Source: Rhodococcus oryzae (GTDB taxonomy: Bacteria > Actinomycetota > Actinomycetes > Mycobacteriales > Mycobacteriaceae). Taken from it: DNA of 64,000 nt. Under the pieces are notes generated by a model. It worked only from the letters and a program-made list of their open reading frames with translations. It was not told the DNA's origin and ran no database searches. Below are positions 26,455 to 35,886 of the stretch, in pieces (within the stretch, counting starts at the first letter, position 1; each line of letters opens with the position of its first letter). The position numbers and the translations under genes were made by a program. The DNA lies in the NCBI RefSeq assembly GCF_005049235.1, contig NZ_SUMD01000002.1, positions 310,001 through 374,000 on the forward strand. Reading direction: 5' to 3'.

Positions 26455-27258
26455 ATGGCGACCTACGTCATCACCGGCTGTGCCTCCGGCATCGGCGCGG
26501 CCACCAAGGCGCGGCTGGAATCCGACGGCCACCGCGTCATCGGCGTCGATCTGCACAACGCGGACGTCAACGTCGACCTGAGCACGGCCGACGGGCGCCG
26601 CGACGCGATCGCGCAGGTGGCCGCGCTGGCCGACGGCAGCATCGACGGATACGTCCCGTTCGCCGGCCTGGCCGCCGCCGCGGGCCGCCCCGCGAATCTG
26701 CTGATCGCGGTCAACTACTTCGGCGCCATCGAACTCCTCGAGGGCCTGCGCCCGCTGCTGGCCGCGGGCAAGAACCCGTCCGTGGTGCTGGTCAGCTCCA
26801 ATTCCACCACCAGTCAACCGAACTGGCCGACCGATCTCGCCGACGCCTGCCTGGCAGGCGACGAATCGGGCGCCAACGCGGTCGCCGCGACATTCGGGGA
26901 GTGGGCCGCCATCCAGGCCTACCCGGCCACCAAGGCCGCGCTGGCCTACTACGCCCGGACGAAGTCCGCCGAGTACATCGCGCAGGGCATCCGACTCAAC
27001 GCGATCGCGCCCGGCCTGATCGACACCCCGATGACACAGGAGGGGCGCAAGGACCCGCTGGTCGGCGCGGGCATGGAGCATTTCCTGTCCACCATCCCCG
27101 CCGGGCGCGGCGGCAAGCCCGAGGAGGTGGCCGCTCTGGTGGCGTTCCTGCTCGGCCCCGAGGCCAGCTACTTCGTCGGGTCCGTCGTGTTCGTCGACGG
27201 TGGCACCGACGCCGCGGCCCGCGGCAAGGACTGGCCGAAGGTGTGGGACCTGAGCTGA
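26455..27258 (+). CDS. 3-alpha-hydroxysteroid dehydrogenase-like SDR
   Basis: A 267-residue short-chain dehydrogenase. ITGCASGIGAATKARLESDG (residues 6-25) is the cofactor motif, followed by VIGVDLHNADVNVDLSTADG, which together match the 3-alpha-hydroxysteroid dehydrogenase/carbonyl reductase of Comamonas closely, as do AVNYFGAIELL and RLNAIAPGLIDTPM. YPATKAALAY holds the catalytic Tyr and Lys. Expected reaction: NAD(P)-dependent oxidoreduction at C3 of steroids or of other carbonyls. The start is ATG 26455 after GAAGGGAA. A cholesterol oxidase is encoded elsewhere in the window, but there is no steroid operon around this gene. Confidence 0.85.
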   Translation: MATYVITGCASGIGAATKARLESDGHRVIGVDLHNADVNVDLSTADGRRDAIAQVAALADGSIDGYVPFAGLAAAAGRPANLLIAVNYFGAIELLEGLRPLLAAGKNPSVVLVSSNSTTSQPNWPTDLADACLAGDESGANAVAATFGEWAAIQAYPATKAALAYYARTKSAEYIAQGIRLNAIAPGLIDTPMTQEGRKDPLVGAGMEHFLSTIPAGRGGKPEEVAALVAFLLGPEASYFVGSVVFVDGGTDAAARGKDWPKVWDLS

Positions 27259-27317
27259 CCGGTTCTCGAGGGCCGGCAACGGCGCAGGTCGGAGGCGACG
27301 CCTGCGAGAACTAGACT

Positions 27318-27347
27318 GGTGGTGGCCGCCCTGTCGCGGCCACCACC
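27318..27347 (+). repeat. 12-bp perfect inverted repeat before the Stealth gene
   Basis: GGTGGTGGCCGC (27318-27329), loop CCTGTC, then GCGGCCACCACC (27336-27347). It is followed at once by GGAAGGA, a strong ribosome-binding site. No T-run follows, so an RNA element in the 5' leader is at least as likely as a terminator for the SDR gene 60 bases upstream. Confidence 0.75.
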
Positions 27348-27425
27348 GGAAGGACCACAATCACACACTCTGCTGCCCCGAATGACATCTACTTCGTTCC
27401 CCCGGAGCAGGAGACGAGCGACGCC

Positions 27426-28970
27426 GTGCGGGACGCGTCCGCAGCAGCCGAGGCGCGGCTGCGTGATCGCCCCGAGGTCGTCCGGTTCAAGGGCCGCTTC
27501 GCGCTCTCGATCACCACGACGACCCCACACGAGGCCGTGGTGGAGGACCTGCTGTTCATCCGCGACACCCTTGACGCCGCCGGCATCGAATACCTGCTGG
27601 TGCGGGGCAACGACGAGCGACCGGTGATCGCCGTCAACTGGGCGGATCGCAAGAGCCTGCGCGCGGCTCTCGTCGCGGCGTGCGAGGACCTCCCGTTCTA
27701 CTCGAAGACCGTCGATGCCAAACGTGGCCCGGCGGTCCTGGTGGCAGACGGCACGCTGTCGACCACGTCGAAGGCCCGAATCTTCCGGTTGTTCCGGCCG
27801 CGGGTCGAGGTGGCGAGCGGACTGAACTACGGGGCGTCGACGGGCGTGCAGATCGAGCTGTGGTCGATGTCGGAGGACGAGATCGTGCTGCCGATCGAGA
27901 ACTCGCTGACCCGACGAACAGTGCGCCCCGAAGAGGCCGTGCGGGGCACGGTCGAACGGTTCGGCAAGGTGTGGCCGACCATCGAGAACATGTTTGCCGA
28001 CCACGCGTCGGACATCAACTTCGATGTGGACCTGGTGTTCTCGTGGGTTGACGGCTCATCCAAGGAATGGCAGGCGCAGCGCGCCAAGCGCATGCAGAAC
28101 TATGTGGTCGGGGCGGGCGACGACTCCGAGGCCCGCTTCCGTCAGATCGACGAGTTGAAGTACGCGCTGCGGTCCGTCCACATGTATGCGCCGTGGATCC
28201 GGCGCATCTTCGTCGCCACCGATTCCGCCCGGCCCGCCTGGCTGGCCGACGACCCCCGGGTCACATTCATGCCGAGCGAAGAGTTCTTCGCCGACACGTC
28301 GGTGCTGCCCACCCACAACTCGCAAGCCGTGGAATGCCAGCTGCACCACATCCCAGGCCTTGCCGAGCACTTCCTGTACTCCAACGACGACATGTTCTTC
28401 GGCCGGCCGGTCGGACCCCAGATGTTCTTCTCCCCCGGTGGCGTCAGCATGTTCATTGAGGCGACAACGCGAATCGGATTGGGCCACAACGACGGGGAGC
28501 GCAGTGGGTTCGAGAACGCGGCGCGGGTCAACCGGCGGTTGCTGCAGGATCGTTTCGGTCTGATGACCACCCGGCACCTCGAGCATGCGGCCACTCCGCT
28601 GCGCAAGAGCGTGATGGCCGAGATGGAGGAGGAGTTCCCCGATGAGTTCGCGGCCACGGCCGCAAGTGCATTCCGGGCGAGCGCCAACATTTCGGTCACC
28701 AACTCGCTGTATCACTACTACGCGCTGATGAGTGGACGCGCGGTGGCGCAGACCGCCGCGCGGGTGAAGTACGTGGACACCACCATGAAATCCGGTCTCA
28801 AGGACATGGATTCGCTTCTCGCGAAGCGGTCGATGGACTTCTTCTGCCTCAACGACGGCAGCGCGCCCGAGATCGATCTCGAGCTGCGCACCGAGAAGGT
28901 GACGCAGTTCCTGGAGAACTATTTCCCCATCCCTGCACCCTGGGAGTCCCCGCAGGCGCTACGCCCCTAG
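27426..28970 (+). CDS. cpsY: Stealth-family exopolysaccharide phosphotransferase (CpsY-type)
   Basis: Counted from GTG 27426 the protein has 514 residues and carries the Stealth conserved regions: VDLVFSWVDGSSKEWQ (CR1), LRSVHMYAPWIRRIFVATDS through LPTHNSQAVECQLHHIPGL and FLYSNDDMFFGRPV (CR2), then the C-terminal regions. Stealth proteins are hexose-1-phosphate transferases of capsule and cell-wall polysaccharides. The frame with coding-like third positions continues upstream to an ATC at 27360, five bases after GGAAGGA, adding 22 residues; no ATG, GTG or TTG exists there. The true start is unsettled. In M. tuberculosis cpsY (Rv0806c) converges with Rv0805; here the homologous pair also converges, with a GIY-YIG gene between. 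Confidence 0.85.
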   Translation: MRDASAAAEARLRDRPEVVRFKGRFALSITTTTPHEAVVEDLLFIRDTLDAAGIEYLLVRGNDERPVIAVNWADRKSLRAALVAACEDLPFYSKTVDAKRGPAVLVADGTLSTTSKARIFRLFRPRVEVASGLNYGASTGVQIELWSMSEDEIVLPIENSLTRRTVRPEEAVRGTVERFGKVWPTIENMFADHASDINFDVDLVFSWVDGSSKEWQAQRAKRMQNYVVGAGDDSEARFRQIDELKYALRSVHMYAPWIRRIFVATDSARPAWLADDPRVTFMPSEEFFADTSVLPTHNSQAVECQLHHIPGLAEHFLYSNDDMFFGRPVGPQMFFSPGGVSMFIEATTRIGLGHNDGERSGFENAARVNRRLLQDRFGLMTTRHLEHAATPLRKSVMAEMEEEFPDEFAATAASAFRASANISVTNSLYHYYALMSGRAVAQTAARVKYVDTTMKSGLKDMDSLLAKRSMDFFCLNDGSAPEIDLELRTEKVTQFLENYFPIPAPWESPQALRP

Positions 28971-28975
28971 ATCGT

Positions 28976-30100
28976 CTACCGACCCGGACGGGCGTGTGTC
29001 AGGTGGGATACCGATCCGGAGCCCGGCCATTTCTTCAGCCCCACGCGATCGGGCGTGACCCTTTTGTTCACGTACTGGGCTTCGAGTTCCGGGTCGGCTG
29101 TGCCAGTGAACCGCCACAGCGTGGTGTCGGTCGACCGCGGCACCATTGCCCACGACTCCGCGCGGTACACGGCACGAACGATGTTGTCCGCAAAGACGAT
29201 TACCGGAATCTTGGCCGAGTCGCGCACAGCGTTCCCGGCGGCCCACGACTGCCGTGACATCGCGTAGATCTCATCCGGTGTCGTGCCCCGCTTTGCCGCA
29301 CCCTTCACCTCGACCAGGAAGCACGGGGTGGGCAGGTCCGGTACCGGTTCCGCCGCGTACTGCAGCACCAGGTCATCGACCGTCGCCGCAGTGGTTTCGA
29401 GGGGGCCGTCTGAGGGGTTGGTGACTCCGGGGAATTCGGTGTCCGGCTCGATCAGGCCGAGCACTCCGACCAGCGCCCGGCCGATCTCGTCCGCGACCCG
29501 ATCGTCATCGGCGGACGTGATCCGGTGCGCCACAATGAAATGCTCCACCTCGTGGCCGGAGTCGTAGACGTCGCGAATGCGACCGATTGTCGCGGCCGTG
29601 CTCTCGGAGCTGTCCTTCTCCTGGCGCTCGAGCAATCGGAGACTCTCGTTCTCCTCCAACGCCGCCCAGACATGGCCGAAGACTCGGTTGCCGCGCCCAC
29701 TCCCCACGTAGAAGACCGACCGGTTGCGTGGGTCGAGCAGCGCGTAGACGTACCTCCCCAACTGTTCGGCCACTCGCGCAGGCAATGGCTTGGGAGCGGG
29801 ACGCGTCTGATGGACCGCCGTCACGATCAGGCGCAGCGCGGCGAGCCGCAACGCAACCGGGACACCGTGGCCGCCGCCATCGGTCCGATCGAACAGCGCC
29901 GCCGATGCCGACTGCACCGACGTGAACGTGCGGCCCACGTGGCGCCCGAGTGACGTGGTCACCTCGGCGAACTGCGCCAGCCGCACCCGCGGATCCGGCG
30001 ATGCGTCGGCCAGGTCGTTGGATGCGAGAAAGGTCTGGACCTCGGGCGAGGCAAGCCAGCGCGGTGTGATGTCGATCGGAACTGTCCAGACGGTAGCCAT
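28976..30100 (-). CDS. LEM-3-like GIY-YIG domain protein
   Basis: A 374-residue protein. The middle (about 117-215) starts YVYALLDPRNRSVFYVGSGRGNRVFGH in two adjoining pieces, the form of the LEM-3-like GIY-YIG nuclease domain, with candidate metal-binding Glu in VADEIGRALVG. The C-terminus (about 285-345) has a W...R..A...I.V...I.R.VY..ESW pattern often found next to such domains. The first 110 residues are helical and not recognised. Possible roles are DNA repair, defence or RNA binding; none is proven. The start is ATG 30100. It lies between the Stealth gene and the cAMP phosphodiesterase, which face each other directly in M. tuberculosis. Confidence 0.72.
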   Translation of the reverse strand: MATVWTVPIDITPRWLASPEVQTFLASNDLADASPDPRVRLAQFAEVTTSLGRHVGRTFTSVQSASAALFDRTDGGGHGVPVALRLAALRLIVTAVHQTRPAPKPLPARVAEQLGRYVYALLDPRNRSVFYVGSGRGNRVFGHVWAALEENESLRLLERQEKDSSESTAATIGRIRDVYDSGHEVEHFIVAHRITSADDDRVADEIGRALVGVLGLIEPDTEFPGVTNPSDGPLETTAATVDDLVLQYAAEPVPDLPTPCFLVEVKGAAKRGTTPDEIYAMSRQSWAAGNAVRDSAKIPVIVFADNIVRAVYRAESWAMVPRSTDTTLWRFTGTADPELEAQYVNKRVTPDRVGLKKWPGSGSVSHLTHARPGR

Positions 30101-30150
30101 GCCCCGACTCTAGGTGAAGATCTCCGCGACGTAGCCGGTCGCGCGCCCGG

Positions 30151-31065
30151 CTACACCCGGTCGGCGCTCACCGGCACCACCGGGAGTTCGCTGTCTGCGA
30201 TCCGGACCCGGGCCGCGTCGAGGCGCTGCGCGGTCTCCCCCGCGGTGACGTACTCGCCGACGATGTCCTGGCCGCCCATCGGGACGACGGAATGAACGAT
30301 GGTGCGTGGGTAGACGTGCACCATGTTGTGGCCCTGGGCGCCGTCGCGTCCGCGCTGGGCTCCGGGCGGCACGGTGAGATCCTGCGTGTAGCAGGTGGCG
30401 GATGCGACCGAGACGGGGATGCCGGCGAACATCGCGGTCGTCGAGTAGTGCAGATGGCCTGCCAGGATGGCCCGCACATCGCTGCCGCGCAGCACCTCCG
30501 CGAGCCGCGTCTGGTCGCGCAACTCCACGAGCACCGCAAGATCCTGCACGCACGGAACCGGCGGGTGGTGCAGCGCCAGGATGGTGCCGTGTGGTGCCGA
30601 CGTCTCGAGTTCGGCTGCAAGCCAGCGCAGTTGGGACTCACCTATCTCGCCGTAGTGGTGTCCGGGCACGGTCGAGTCGAGGGTGATGATGCGCAGGCCG
30701 TCGACGTCGTAGGTGCGATCGACAGGCCCGGTTTGCGGATCCTCGTCGAACAGCACGGCGCGGAAGTGAGCGCGGTCGTCGTGATTGCCCGTGGCCCAGA
30801 TGACCTGCGCGCCGAGCGAGTCCGCGACGGGGTCGACGAGGGCGCGAAGCTTCGCATAGGCGCCGGGTTCGCCCTTGTCGGCCAGGTCGCCGGTGAACAC
30901 CAGCGCATCGGGCCTCGCGTGTGACGCCTCGATCTCGGCGAAGATCTGCCGTAGTCGGGCCTCGCTGTCGACCGCGCCGTAGAGCGTGTCGGGGCGATCG
31001 AGCAGGTGGGTATCGCTCAGGTGGAGCAGGACGTGTGATGGGCGCGGATACTCGGCCGTGCGCAT
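30151..31065 (-). CDS. cpdA: Class III cyclic nucleotide phosphodiesterase (Rv0805-type)
   Basis: A 304-residue calcineurin-like phosphoesterase. Metal motifs: [10 protein letters not shown] (DxH) near residue 20, [12 protein letters not shown] (GDxxD), [10 protein letters not shown] (GNHD), LALHHPPVP and AGHLHYSTT (GHxH). The sequence follows M. tuberculosis Rv0805 through nearly its whole length, e.g. [14 protein letters not shown] and [16 protein letters not shown]. Rv0805 hydrolyses 3',5'-cAMP weakly and 2',3'-cyclic nucleotides better, and affects the cell envelope. The start is ATG 31065. Transcribed towards the GIY-YIG gene and the Stealth gene. Confidence 0.92.
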   Translation of the reverse strand: MRTAEYPRPSHVLLHLSDTHLLDRPDTLYGAVDSEARLRQIFAEIEASHARPDALVFTGDLADKGEPGAYAKLRALVDPVADSLGAQVIWATGNHDDRAHFRAVLFDEDPQTGPVDRTYDVDGLRIITLDSTVPGHHYGEIGESQLRWLAAELETSAPHGTILALHHPPVPCVQDLAVLVELRDQTRLAEVLRGSDVRAILAGHLHYSTTAMFAGIPVSVASATCYTQDLTVPPGAQRGRDGAQGHNMVHVYPRTIVHSVVPMGGQDIVGEYVTAGETAQRLDAARVRIADSELPVVPVSADRV

Positions 31066-31106
31066 GTTGTTGATCGGTCTCTCGCTTCCGCTCGCCCCCG
31101 ACGTGC

Positions 31107-31128
31107 AGGTGCCCGGCTGGGGGCACCT
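31107..31128. repeat. 8-bp stem-loop upstream of the phosphodiesterase
   Basis: AGGTGCCC (31107-31114), six bases, GGGCACCT (31121-31128). It lies 42 bases before the phosphodiesterase start and 119 bases after the end of the MBL gene on the same strand, so it can be a terminator of the latter or a leader element of the former. Confidence 0.4.
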
Positions 31129-31246
31129 ACCCGGACTCCACACTAGCCAGGTGGATGCCCGGGGGCCGAAGGTGTGGCAGATCGACGGCTGAGCCTCGCG
31201 GCACGACGGGTCGGACCGGGGAACCGGGCCGACCCGCCGTCCGGCG

Positions 31247-31876
31247 TTAGGAGCCCGCTCGGATCCACTCCTCCAGATGCGGCGACTCGGTGCCGATCGT
31301 GGTGCCGTCGCCGTGCCCGGTGTGCACCCGGGTCTCCGCGGGCAGCGCGAACAGCCGGTCGCGGATCGATCCGATGATCGTCGGGAAATCGGAGAAGGAG
31401 CGTCCGGTGGCCCCAGGTCCACCGGAGAACAGGGTGTCGCCGCTGAACAGCTCGCCCGCCTCGGGCAGGTACAGGCAGGTCGAGCCCGGAGAGTGGCCCG
31501 GCGTGTGAATGGCCTGGATCTCCGTGCCCGCCACCGCGATCCGCTGTCCGTCCTCGAGCGGGAGATGCGCGACATCGGGGTGGGTCATCCGCCACAGCAC
31601 GTCATCGGCGGGGTGCAGCAGGATCGGCGCGTCGAGGCGCTCCGATAGCTCCGGTGCCACCGTCACGTGGTCGTTGTGCCCGTGGGTGAGCACGATCGCC
31701 TTCACCCGCCTGCCCGCGACCGCATCGATGATCGGCTGCGCGGTGTGTGCCGCGTCGACGATCACCACCTCGGTGTCGTCGCCGATCAGCCAGATGTTGT
31801 TGTCGACGTCCCAGGTGCCGCCGTCGAGGCTGAAGGTGCCGGACGTGACGACCCGGTCCACCCGCACGTCGCTCAC
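31247..31876 (-). CDS. MBL-fold hydrolase partner of MscR
   Basis: A 209-residue metallo-beta-lactamase-fold protein with THGHNDHV (HxHxDH, about residues 64-71), [25 protein letters not shown] and VHTGHGDGT as the remaining metal ligands. It is of the glyoxalase II-like size. In mycobacteria the Rv2259/Rv2260 pair has the same order, mycothiol-dependent formaldehyde dehydrogenase followed by an MBL hydrolase; the hydrolase is thought to act on the S-formylmycothiol product, which is inferred here. The GTG start at 31876 overlaps the mscR stop (GTGA), showing translational coupling. Confidence 0.88.
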   Translation of the reverse strand: MSDVRVDRVVTSGTFSLDGGTWDVDNNIWLIGDDTEVVIVDAAHTAQPIIDAVAGRRVKAIVLTHGHNDHVTVAPELSERLDAPILLHPADDVLWRMTHPDVAHLPLEDGQRIAVAGTEIQAIHTPGHSPGSTCLYLPEAGELFSGDTLFSGGPGATGRSFSDFPTIIGSIRDRLFALPAETRVHTGHGDGTTIGTESPHLEEWIRAGS

Positions 31877-32961
31877 AGCACGACCACCGAACGCAGCACC
31901 TCGCCGCGGTGCATGGACTCGAAGGCCTGCTCCACCTCGTCGAGCGCGATCCGCTCGGTGACGAACTTCTCCAGCGGCAGCCGGCCCTGCTGGTACAGGT
32001 CAACGAGCATCGGGAAGTCGCGCTCGGGCAGGCAGTCGCCGTACCAGGACGACTTGAGTGCGCCGCCGCGGGAGAAGAAGTCGATGAGCGGCATCTCCAG
32101 CGTCATGTCCGGGGTCGGCACGCCGACCAGGACCACGGTGCCGGCGAGGTCGCGGGCGTAGAACGCCTGCTTCCACGTCTCCGGCCGTCCGACCGCATCC
32201 ACCACCACGTCGGCGCCGAAGCCGCCGGTCAGTTCCTGCACGGCCTCGACCACGTCGTCGACCTCGGCGGCGTTGATCGTGTGGGTGGCGCCGAGTTCGG
32301 TCGCCCACTCGAGCTTGCGGGGGTCGCGGTCGATCGCGATGATCGTGCCCGCGCCCGCCAGCCGGGACCCCATGATCGCGGCGTCACCGACGCCGCCGCA
32401 GCCGATGACCGCGACGGAGTCGCCGCGGCCGACGTTGCCGGTGTTCATGGCCGCACCCATGCCCGCCATGACGCCGCAGCCGAGCAGACCCACCACCGCG
32501 GGATCCGCGGACGGGTCCACCTTCGTGCACTGACCGGCGTGTACCAGGGTCTTGTCCGCGAACGCGCCGATACCGAGGGCGGGACTGAGCTCGGTGCCGT
32601 CCTCGAGGGTCATCTTCTGCGTCGCGTTGAAGGTGTCGAAACAGTACTGGGGGCGTCCACGCTTGCAGGCACGGCACTGACCGCAGACGGCACGCCAGTT
32701 CAGCACCACGAAATCGCCAACCGCGACCGAATCGACGTCGGCACCGACGCTCTCGACGATGCCGGCCGCCTCGTGCCCGAGCAGGAACGGGTACTCGTCG
32801 TTGATGCCGCCGTCGCGGTAGGTGAGGTCCGTGTGGCAGACCCCGCAGGTCGAGACGGCGACGACGACCTCGCCGGGCCCGGGGTCGGGGATGGTGATCG
32901 TCGCGATCTCGACCGGCGCTCCCTTGGAGCGGGCGATGACACCCCGAACCTGCTGCGACAT
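31873..32961 (-). CDS. mscR: Mycothiol-dependent formaldehyde dehydrogenase / nitrosomycothiol reductase
   Basis: A 362-residue zinc alcohol dehydrogenase. Catalytic zinc residues are in [16 protein letters not shown] and [10 protein letters not shown]; structural zinc cysteines in [15 protein letters not shown]; the cofactor motif is [19 protein letters not shown]. The match to mycobacterial MscR/AdhE2 plus the downstream MBL gene supports the call. It oxidises S-hydroxymethyl-mycothiol with NAD and reduces S-nitrosomycothiol, protecting against formaldehyde and nitric oxide. The start is ATG 32961 after AAGGAGACAACGCC; an upstream in-frame ATG at 32994 lacks such a site. Presence of mycothiol is a hallmark of Actinobacteria. 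Confidence 0.92.
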   Translation of the reverse strand: MSQQVRGVIARSKGAPVEIATITIPDPGPGEVVVAVSTCGVCHTDLTYRDGGINDEYPFLLGHEAAGIVESVGADVDSVAVGDFVVLNWRAVCGQCRACKRGRPQYCFDTFNATQKMTLEDGTELSPALGIGAFADKTLVHAGQCTKVDPSADPAVVGLLGCGVMAGMGAAMNTGNVGRGDSVAVIGCGGVGDAAIMGSRLAGAGTIIAIDRDPRKLEWATELGATHTINAAEVDDVVEAVQELTGGFGADVVVDAVGRPETWKQAFYARDLAGTVVLVGVPTPDMTLEMPLIDFFSRGGALKSSWYGDCLPERDFPMLVDLYQQGRLPLEKFVTERIALDEVEQAFESMHRGEVLRSVVVL

Positions 32962-33168
32962 GGCGTTGTCTCCTTCGAACTCGTGTGGATTCATGGCGGT
33001 ACGAGCGCCGGGTTCGACGGTAGTCCAACCGGCGTTCGCCGTGCCCGGAGCGCGTCGAACGGAGATAGTTTGCAGGGACCGATGAGTTTTCCGATCGGCG
33101 ATGGTCTAACCGTTCGACGACCTCGGAAGCCGAGGACGCAGCGACGCAACCGATGACAGGAGCAGACA

Positions 33169-33570
33169 ATGTCCCGCATGCTTTTCGTGAACCTGGCAGT
33201 GAAGAACATCGAGGCGACCCGGAAGTTCTTCGACGGGCTCGGATTCGGGTTCAACGAGACCTTCAGCGACGAGAACTGTGCCTCGATGGTGATCAACGAC
33301 CTGACCACGGTGATGCTGCTGCAGGAGGCGCGGTTCCGCGACTTCATCTCCGATGACATCTGCGACACCTCGAAGTCTCGTGAGGCCCTGCTGTGCATCT
33401 CCGCCGACAGCAGGGAGGAGGTCGACTCGCTGGTCGACACCGCCATCGGCGCGGGCGGCTCGGCCTGGATGGAGGCGCAGGACCAGGGTTTCATGTACGG
33501 CCGCGCATTCCGCGACCTGGACGGGCACGTCTGGGAGGTCATGTGGATGGACCCCGCCGCCATCGGCTGA
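33169..33570 (+). CDS. Glyoxalase/VOC-family protein
   Basis: A 133-residue vicinal-oxygen-chelate protein: VNLAVKNIEATRKFFDGLGF at the start is the first beta-alpha-beta unit, FRDLDGHVWEVMWMDP at the end the second, with metal-ligand-like Glu in WEVMW. Proteins of this exact type (lactoylglutathione-lyase-like, about 130 residues) rarely have known substrates. ATG 33169 follows AGGAGCAGACA. Divergent from mscR across 207 bases, in which I find no clear palindrome. A role in aldehyde detoxification alongside mscR is only suggestive. Confidence 0.82.
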   Translation: MSRMLFVNLAVKNIEATRKFFDGLGFGFNETFSDENCASMVINDLTTVMLLQEARFRDFISDDICDTSKSREALLCISADSREEVDSLVDTAIGAGGSAWMEAQDQGFMYGRAFRDLDGHVWEVMWMDPAAIG

Positions 33571-33651
33571 CAGCGGCTGCGCCGCCCGCGCGCGAGTTGC
33601 ACCCAATCGGGGACAACACGCGCACGGGCGCCGAAGGCGCATAGTTTTCGT

Positions 33652-35883
33652 ATGGTCGAACCGATCGACGAGCTGTTCATCGAGACCGTCGCGGCGATGG
33701 CGAGCCCGACCCCCAGGCGCTCGCCGGCCCCGGGGGAACCCGTCCGCGAGGGTTCGGTGCTCGCCGTGGCCCGCTGCCTGGAGCTCTTCGACGCCCAGCT
33801 CGGCAGCAGACATCTTGATCTCGCCGCCCGCGTGCTGCGGGCCGGTGGCGAGGGCTTCTACACGATCGGTTCCTCGGGTCACGAGGGCAACGCGGCCGTG
33901 GCGGCTGCGCTGCGTCCGACGGACCCGGCGTTGTTGCACTATCGGTCCGGCGGCTTCTTCCTCGAACGCGCGCGCCAGGTCGGCGGCGGCGATCCGCTGC
34001 GGGACGTGCTGCTCGGGGTGGTCGCGGCAGCCGCCGACCCGATCTCCGGCGGGCGGCACAAGGTGTTCGGCCGGCACGACCTCGCGGTGATCCCGCAGAC
34101 CTCCACGATCGCCTCCCACCTTCCGCGCGCGGTGGGCGTCGCGTTCGCGATCGGCAGGGCCCGCAGGCTGTGTGTCGATACGCCCTGGCCCGCGGATGCG
34201 GTGGCGGTGTGCAGCTTCGGGGACGCCTCCGCCAATCACTCGACGGCGGTCGGCGCGATCAATGCGGCGGCGCTGGGTGCGTACGAGGGGCTACCGCTGC
34301 CCTTGCTGTTGGTCTGCGAGGACAACGGCATCGGCGTCAGCGTGCCCACCCCCTGGGGCTGGATCGAGTCCGCCTACACGGGCCGGGTGGGGCTCGAGTA
34401 CTTCGCCGCGGACGGCTGCGACCTCGCCGCCGCTGTCGACGCGGCAACGCGCGCCGCGCATTGGGTGCGCGAGCACCGGCGCCCGGCGTTCTTGCGCCTG
34501 CGCACGGTCCGGCTGATGGGGCACGCGGGCTCGGACGTGGAATCGGCCTACCGATCTCCCGCGGTGATCGCCGCCGAACAGCGCCGTGACCCGCTGCTCG
34601 GCACCGCCCGGCTGCTCGTCGAATCGGGGGCCCTGACGCCTGCCGAGGTGCTCGCCCGGTACCAGCGCAAGCGCGACGAGGTGCTGGCTCTCGCCCGCGA
34701 GGTCACCCTGCTCCCCCGGCTGACGACCGCGGCCGCTGTGATGTCCCCGCTGCGCGGGCCGGACCCCGGGTCGGTGGCCGCCGAGGTCGGCATACCGGCC
34801 GGGACACGTTCTCGAGCAGAGGTTTTCAACGGTGCACTGCCGGAGCAGGCGGGTCGTCTCACCATGGCACAGTCGATCAACCGTGCCCTGCTGGACGTCC
34901 TCGCCGCCCACCCCGAGGCGGTGGTCTTCGGTGAGGACGTTGCGCGCAAGGGTGGGGTCTACGGCGTCACCCGGGGGCTCGCGAATCGGGTGGGTGGGGC
35001 TCGGGTCTTCGACACCCCGCTCGACGAGCAGACCGTGCTCGGGCTCGCGCTCGGCGCGGGCGTCTCCGGGCTGCTGCCCATCCCGGAGATCCAGTACCTC
35101 GCCTATCTGCACAACGCGGAGGACCAGATTCGGGGCGAGGCAGCGACATTGGGATTCTTCTCGTCCGGCCGCTACCGCAACCCGATGGTGGTGCGGGTCG
35201 CCGGTTACGGCTACCAGAAGGGCTTCGGGGGGCACTTCCACAACGACGACGCGGTCGCCGTGCTGCGCGACATCCCAGGCCTCGTGGTGGCCTCCCCCGC
35301 CCGGCCAGAAGACGCCGCCGCGATGCTCCGCACCTGCGTCGCGGCCGCGAAAACCGAAGGCGCGGTGTGTGTTCTCCTCGAACCGATCGCGCTGTACCAC
35401 GAGCGGGACCTGTACGAGCCCGGGGACGAGGGCTGGCTGGCGCCGTACGAGGGGCCGGGCCGTTGGGTCGAGACACACGTTCCGATCGGGAGCGGACGCA
35501 CCCACGGGGACGGAACGGACCTGACCATCGTGACGTTCGGCAACGGACTCCGGATGAGCCTGCGGGTCGCCCGCCGTCTGCGCACGCGCGGTCTCGACGC
35601 GCGCGTGTTCGACCTACGCTGGCTGGCACCGCTGCCGGTGGCGGACCTGCTCCGCGAGGCGCGTGTCACCGGGCGGGTGCTGGTGGTCGACGAGACCCGC
35701 CGGTCGGGCGGCGTCTCGGAGGGGGTGATCGCGGCGCTCGTCGACGCGGGTTTCGAGGGCGCGATCGCGCGGGTCACGAGCGAGGACAGCTTCGTCCCGC
35801 TCGGCGAGGCCGCGCGTCTTGTGCTGGTCTCCGAGGATCAGATCGAGGCGGCGGCGGTGGGGCTGGTCGGCCGCCGCCGGTGA
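33652..35883 (+). CDS. Fused E1 alpha/beta 2-oxoacid dehydrogenase-like protein
   Basis: A 743-residue fusion of the two thiamine-diphosphate E1 subunits of branched-chain 2-oxoacid/pyruvate dehydrogenases. The alpha part (about 40-350) has YTIGSSGHEGNAAVAAALRP and the ThDP motif GDASANHSTAVGAINAA with its closing CEDNGIGVS; the beta part (about 400-740) has LTMAQSINRALLDVLAAHPE, FGEDVARKGGVYGVTRGL, TPLDEQTVLGLALG and DLRWLAPLP. No E2 or E3 gene is near, so it must use another complex or act alone. ATG 33652 has no Shine-Dalgarno; TAGTTT at 33642-33647 as -10 box would give a leaderless mRNA. Confidence 0.85.
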   Translation: MVEPIDELFIETVAAMASPTPRRSPAPGEPVREGSVLAVARCLELFDAQLGSRHLDLAARVLRAGGEGFYTIGSSGHEGNAAVAAALRPTDPALLHYRSGGFFLERARQVGGGDPLRDVLLGVVAAAADPISGGRHKVFGRHDLAVIPQTSTIASHLPRAVGVAFAIGRARRLCVDTPWPADAVAVCSFGDASANHSTAVGAINAAALGAYEGLPLPLLLVCEDNGIGVSVPTPWGWIESAYTGRVGLEYFAADGCDLAAAVDAATRAAHWVREHRRPAFLRLRTVRLMGHAGSDVESAYRSPAVIAAEQRRDPLLGTARLLVESGALTPAEVLARYQRKRDEVLALAREVTLLPRLTTAAAVMSPLRGPDPGSVAAEVGIPAGTRSRAEVFNGALPEQAGRLTMAQSINRALLDVLAAHPEAVVFGEDVARKGGVYGVTRGLANRVGGARVFDTPLDEQTVLGLALGAGVSGLLPIPEIQYLAYLHNAEDQIRGEAATLGFFSSGRYRNPMVVRVAGYGYQKGFGGHFHNDDAVAVLRDIPGLVVASPARPEDAAAMLRTCVAAAKTEGAVCVLLEPIALYHERDLYEPGDEGWLAPYEGPGRWVETHVPIGSGRTHGDGTDLTIVTFGNGLRMSLRVARRLRTRGLDARVFDLRWLAPLPVADLLREARVTGRVLVVDETRRSGGVSEGVIAALVDAGFEGAIARVTSEDSFVPLGEAARLVLVSEDQIEAAAVGLVGRRR

Positions 35884-35886
35884 TGG

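Noticed and set aside
24328-27360. Very long minus-strand open frame (1010 codons) opposite the helicase and SDR genes
   Set aside because: It mirrors two well-supported coding regions and its translation is low-complexity with no family motif.
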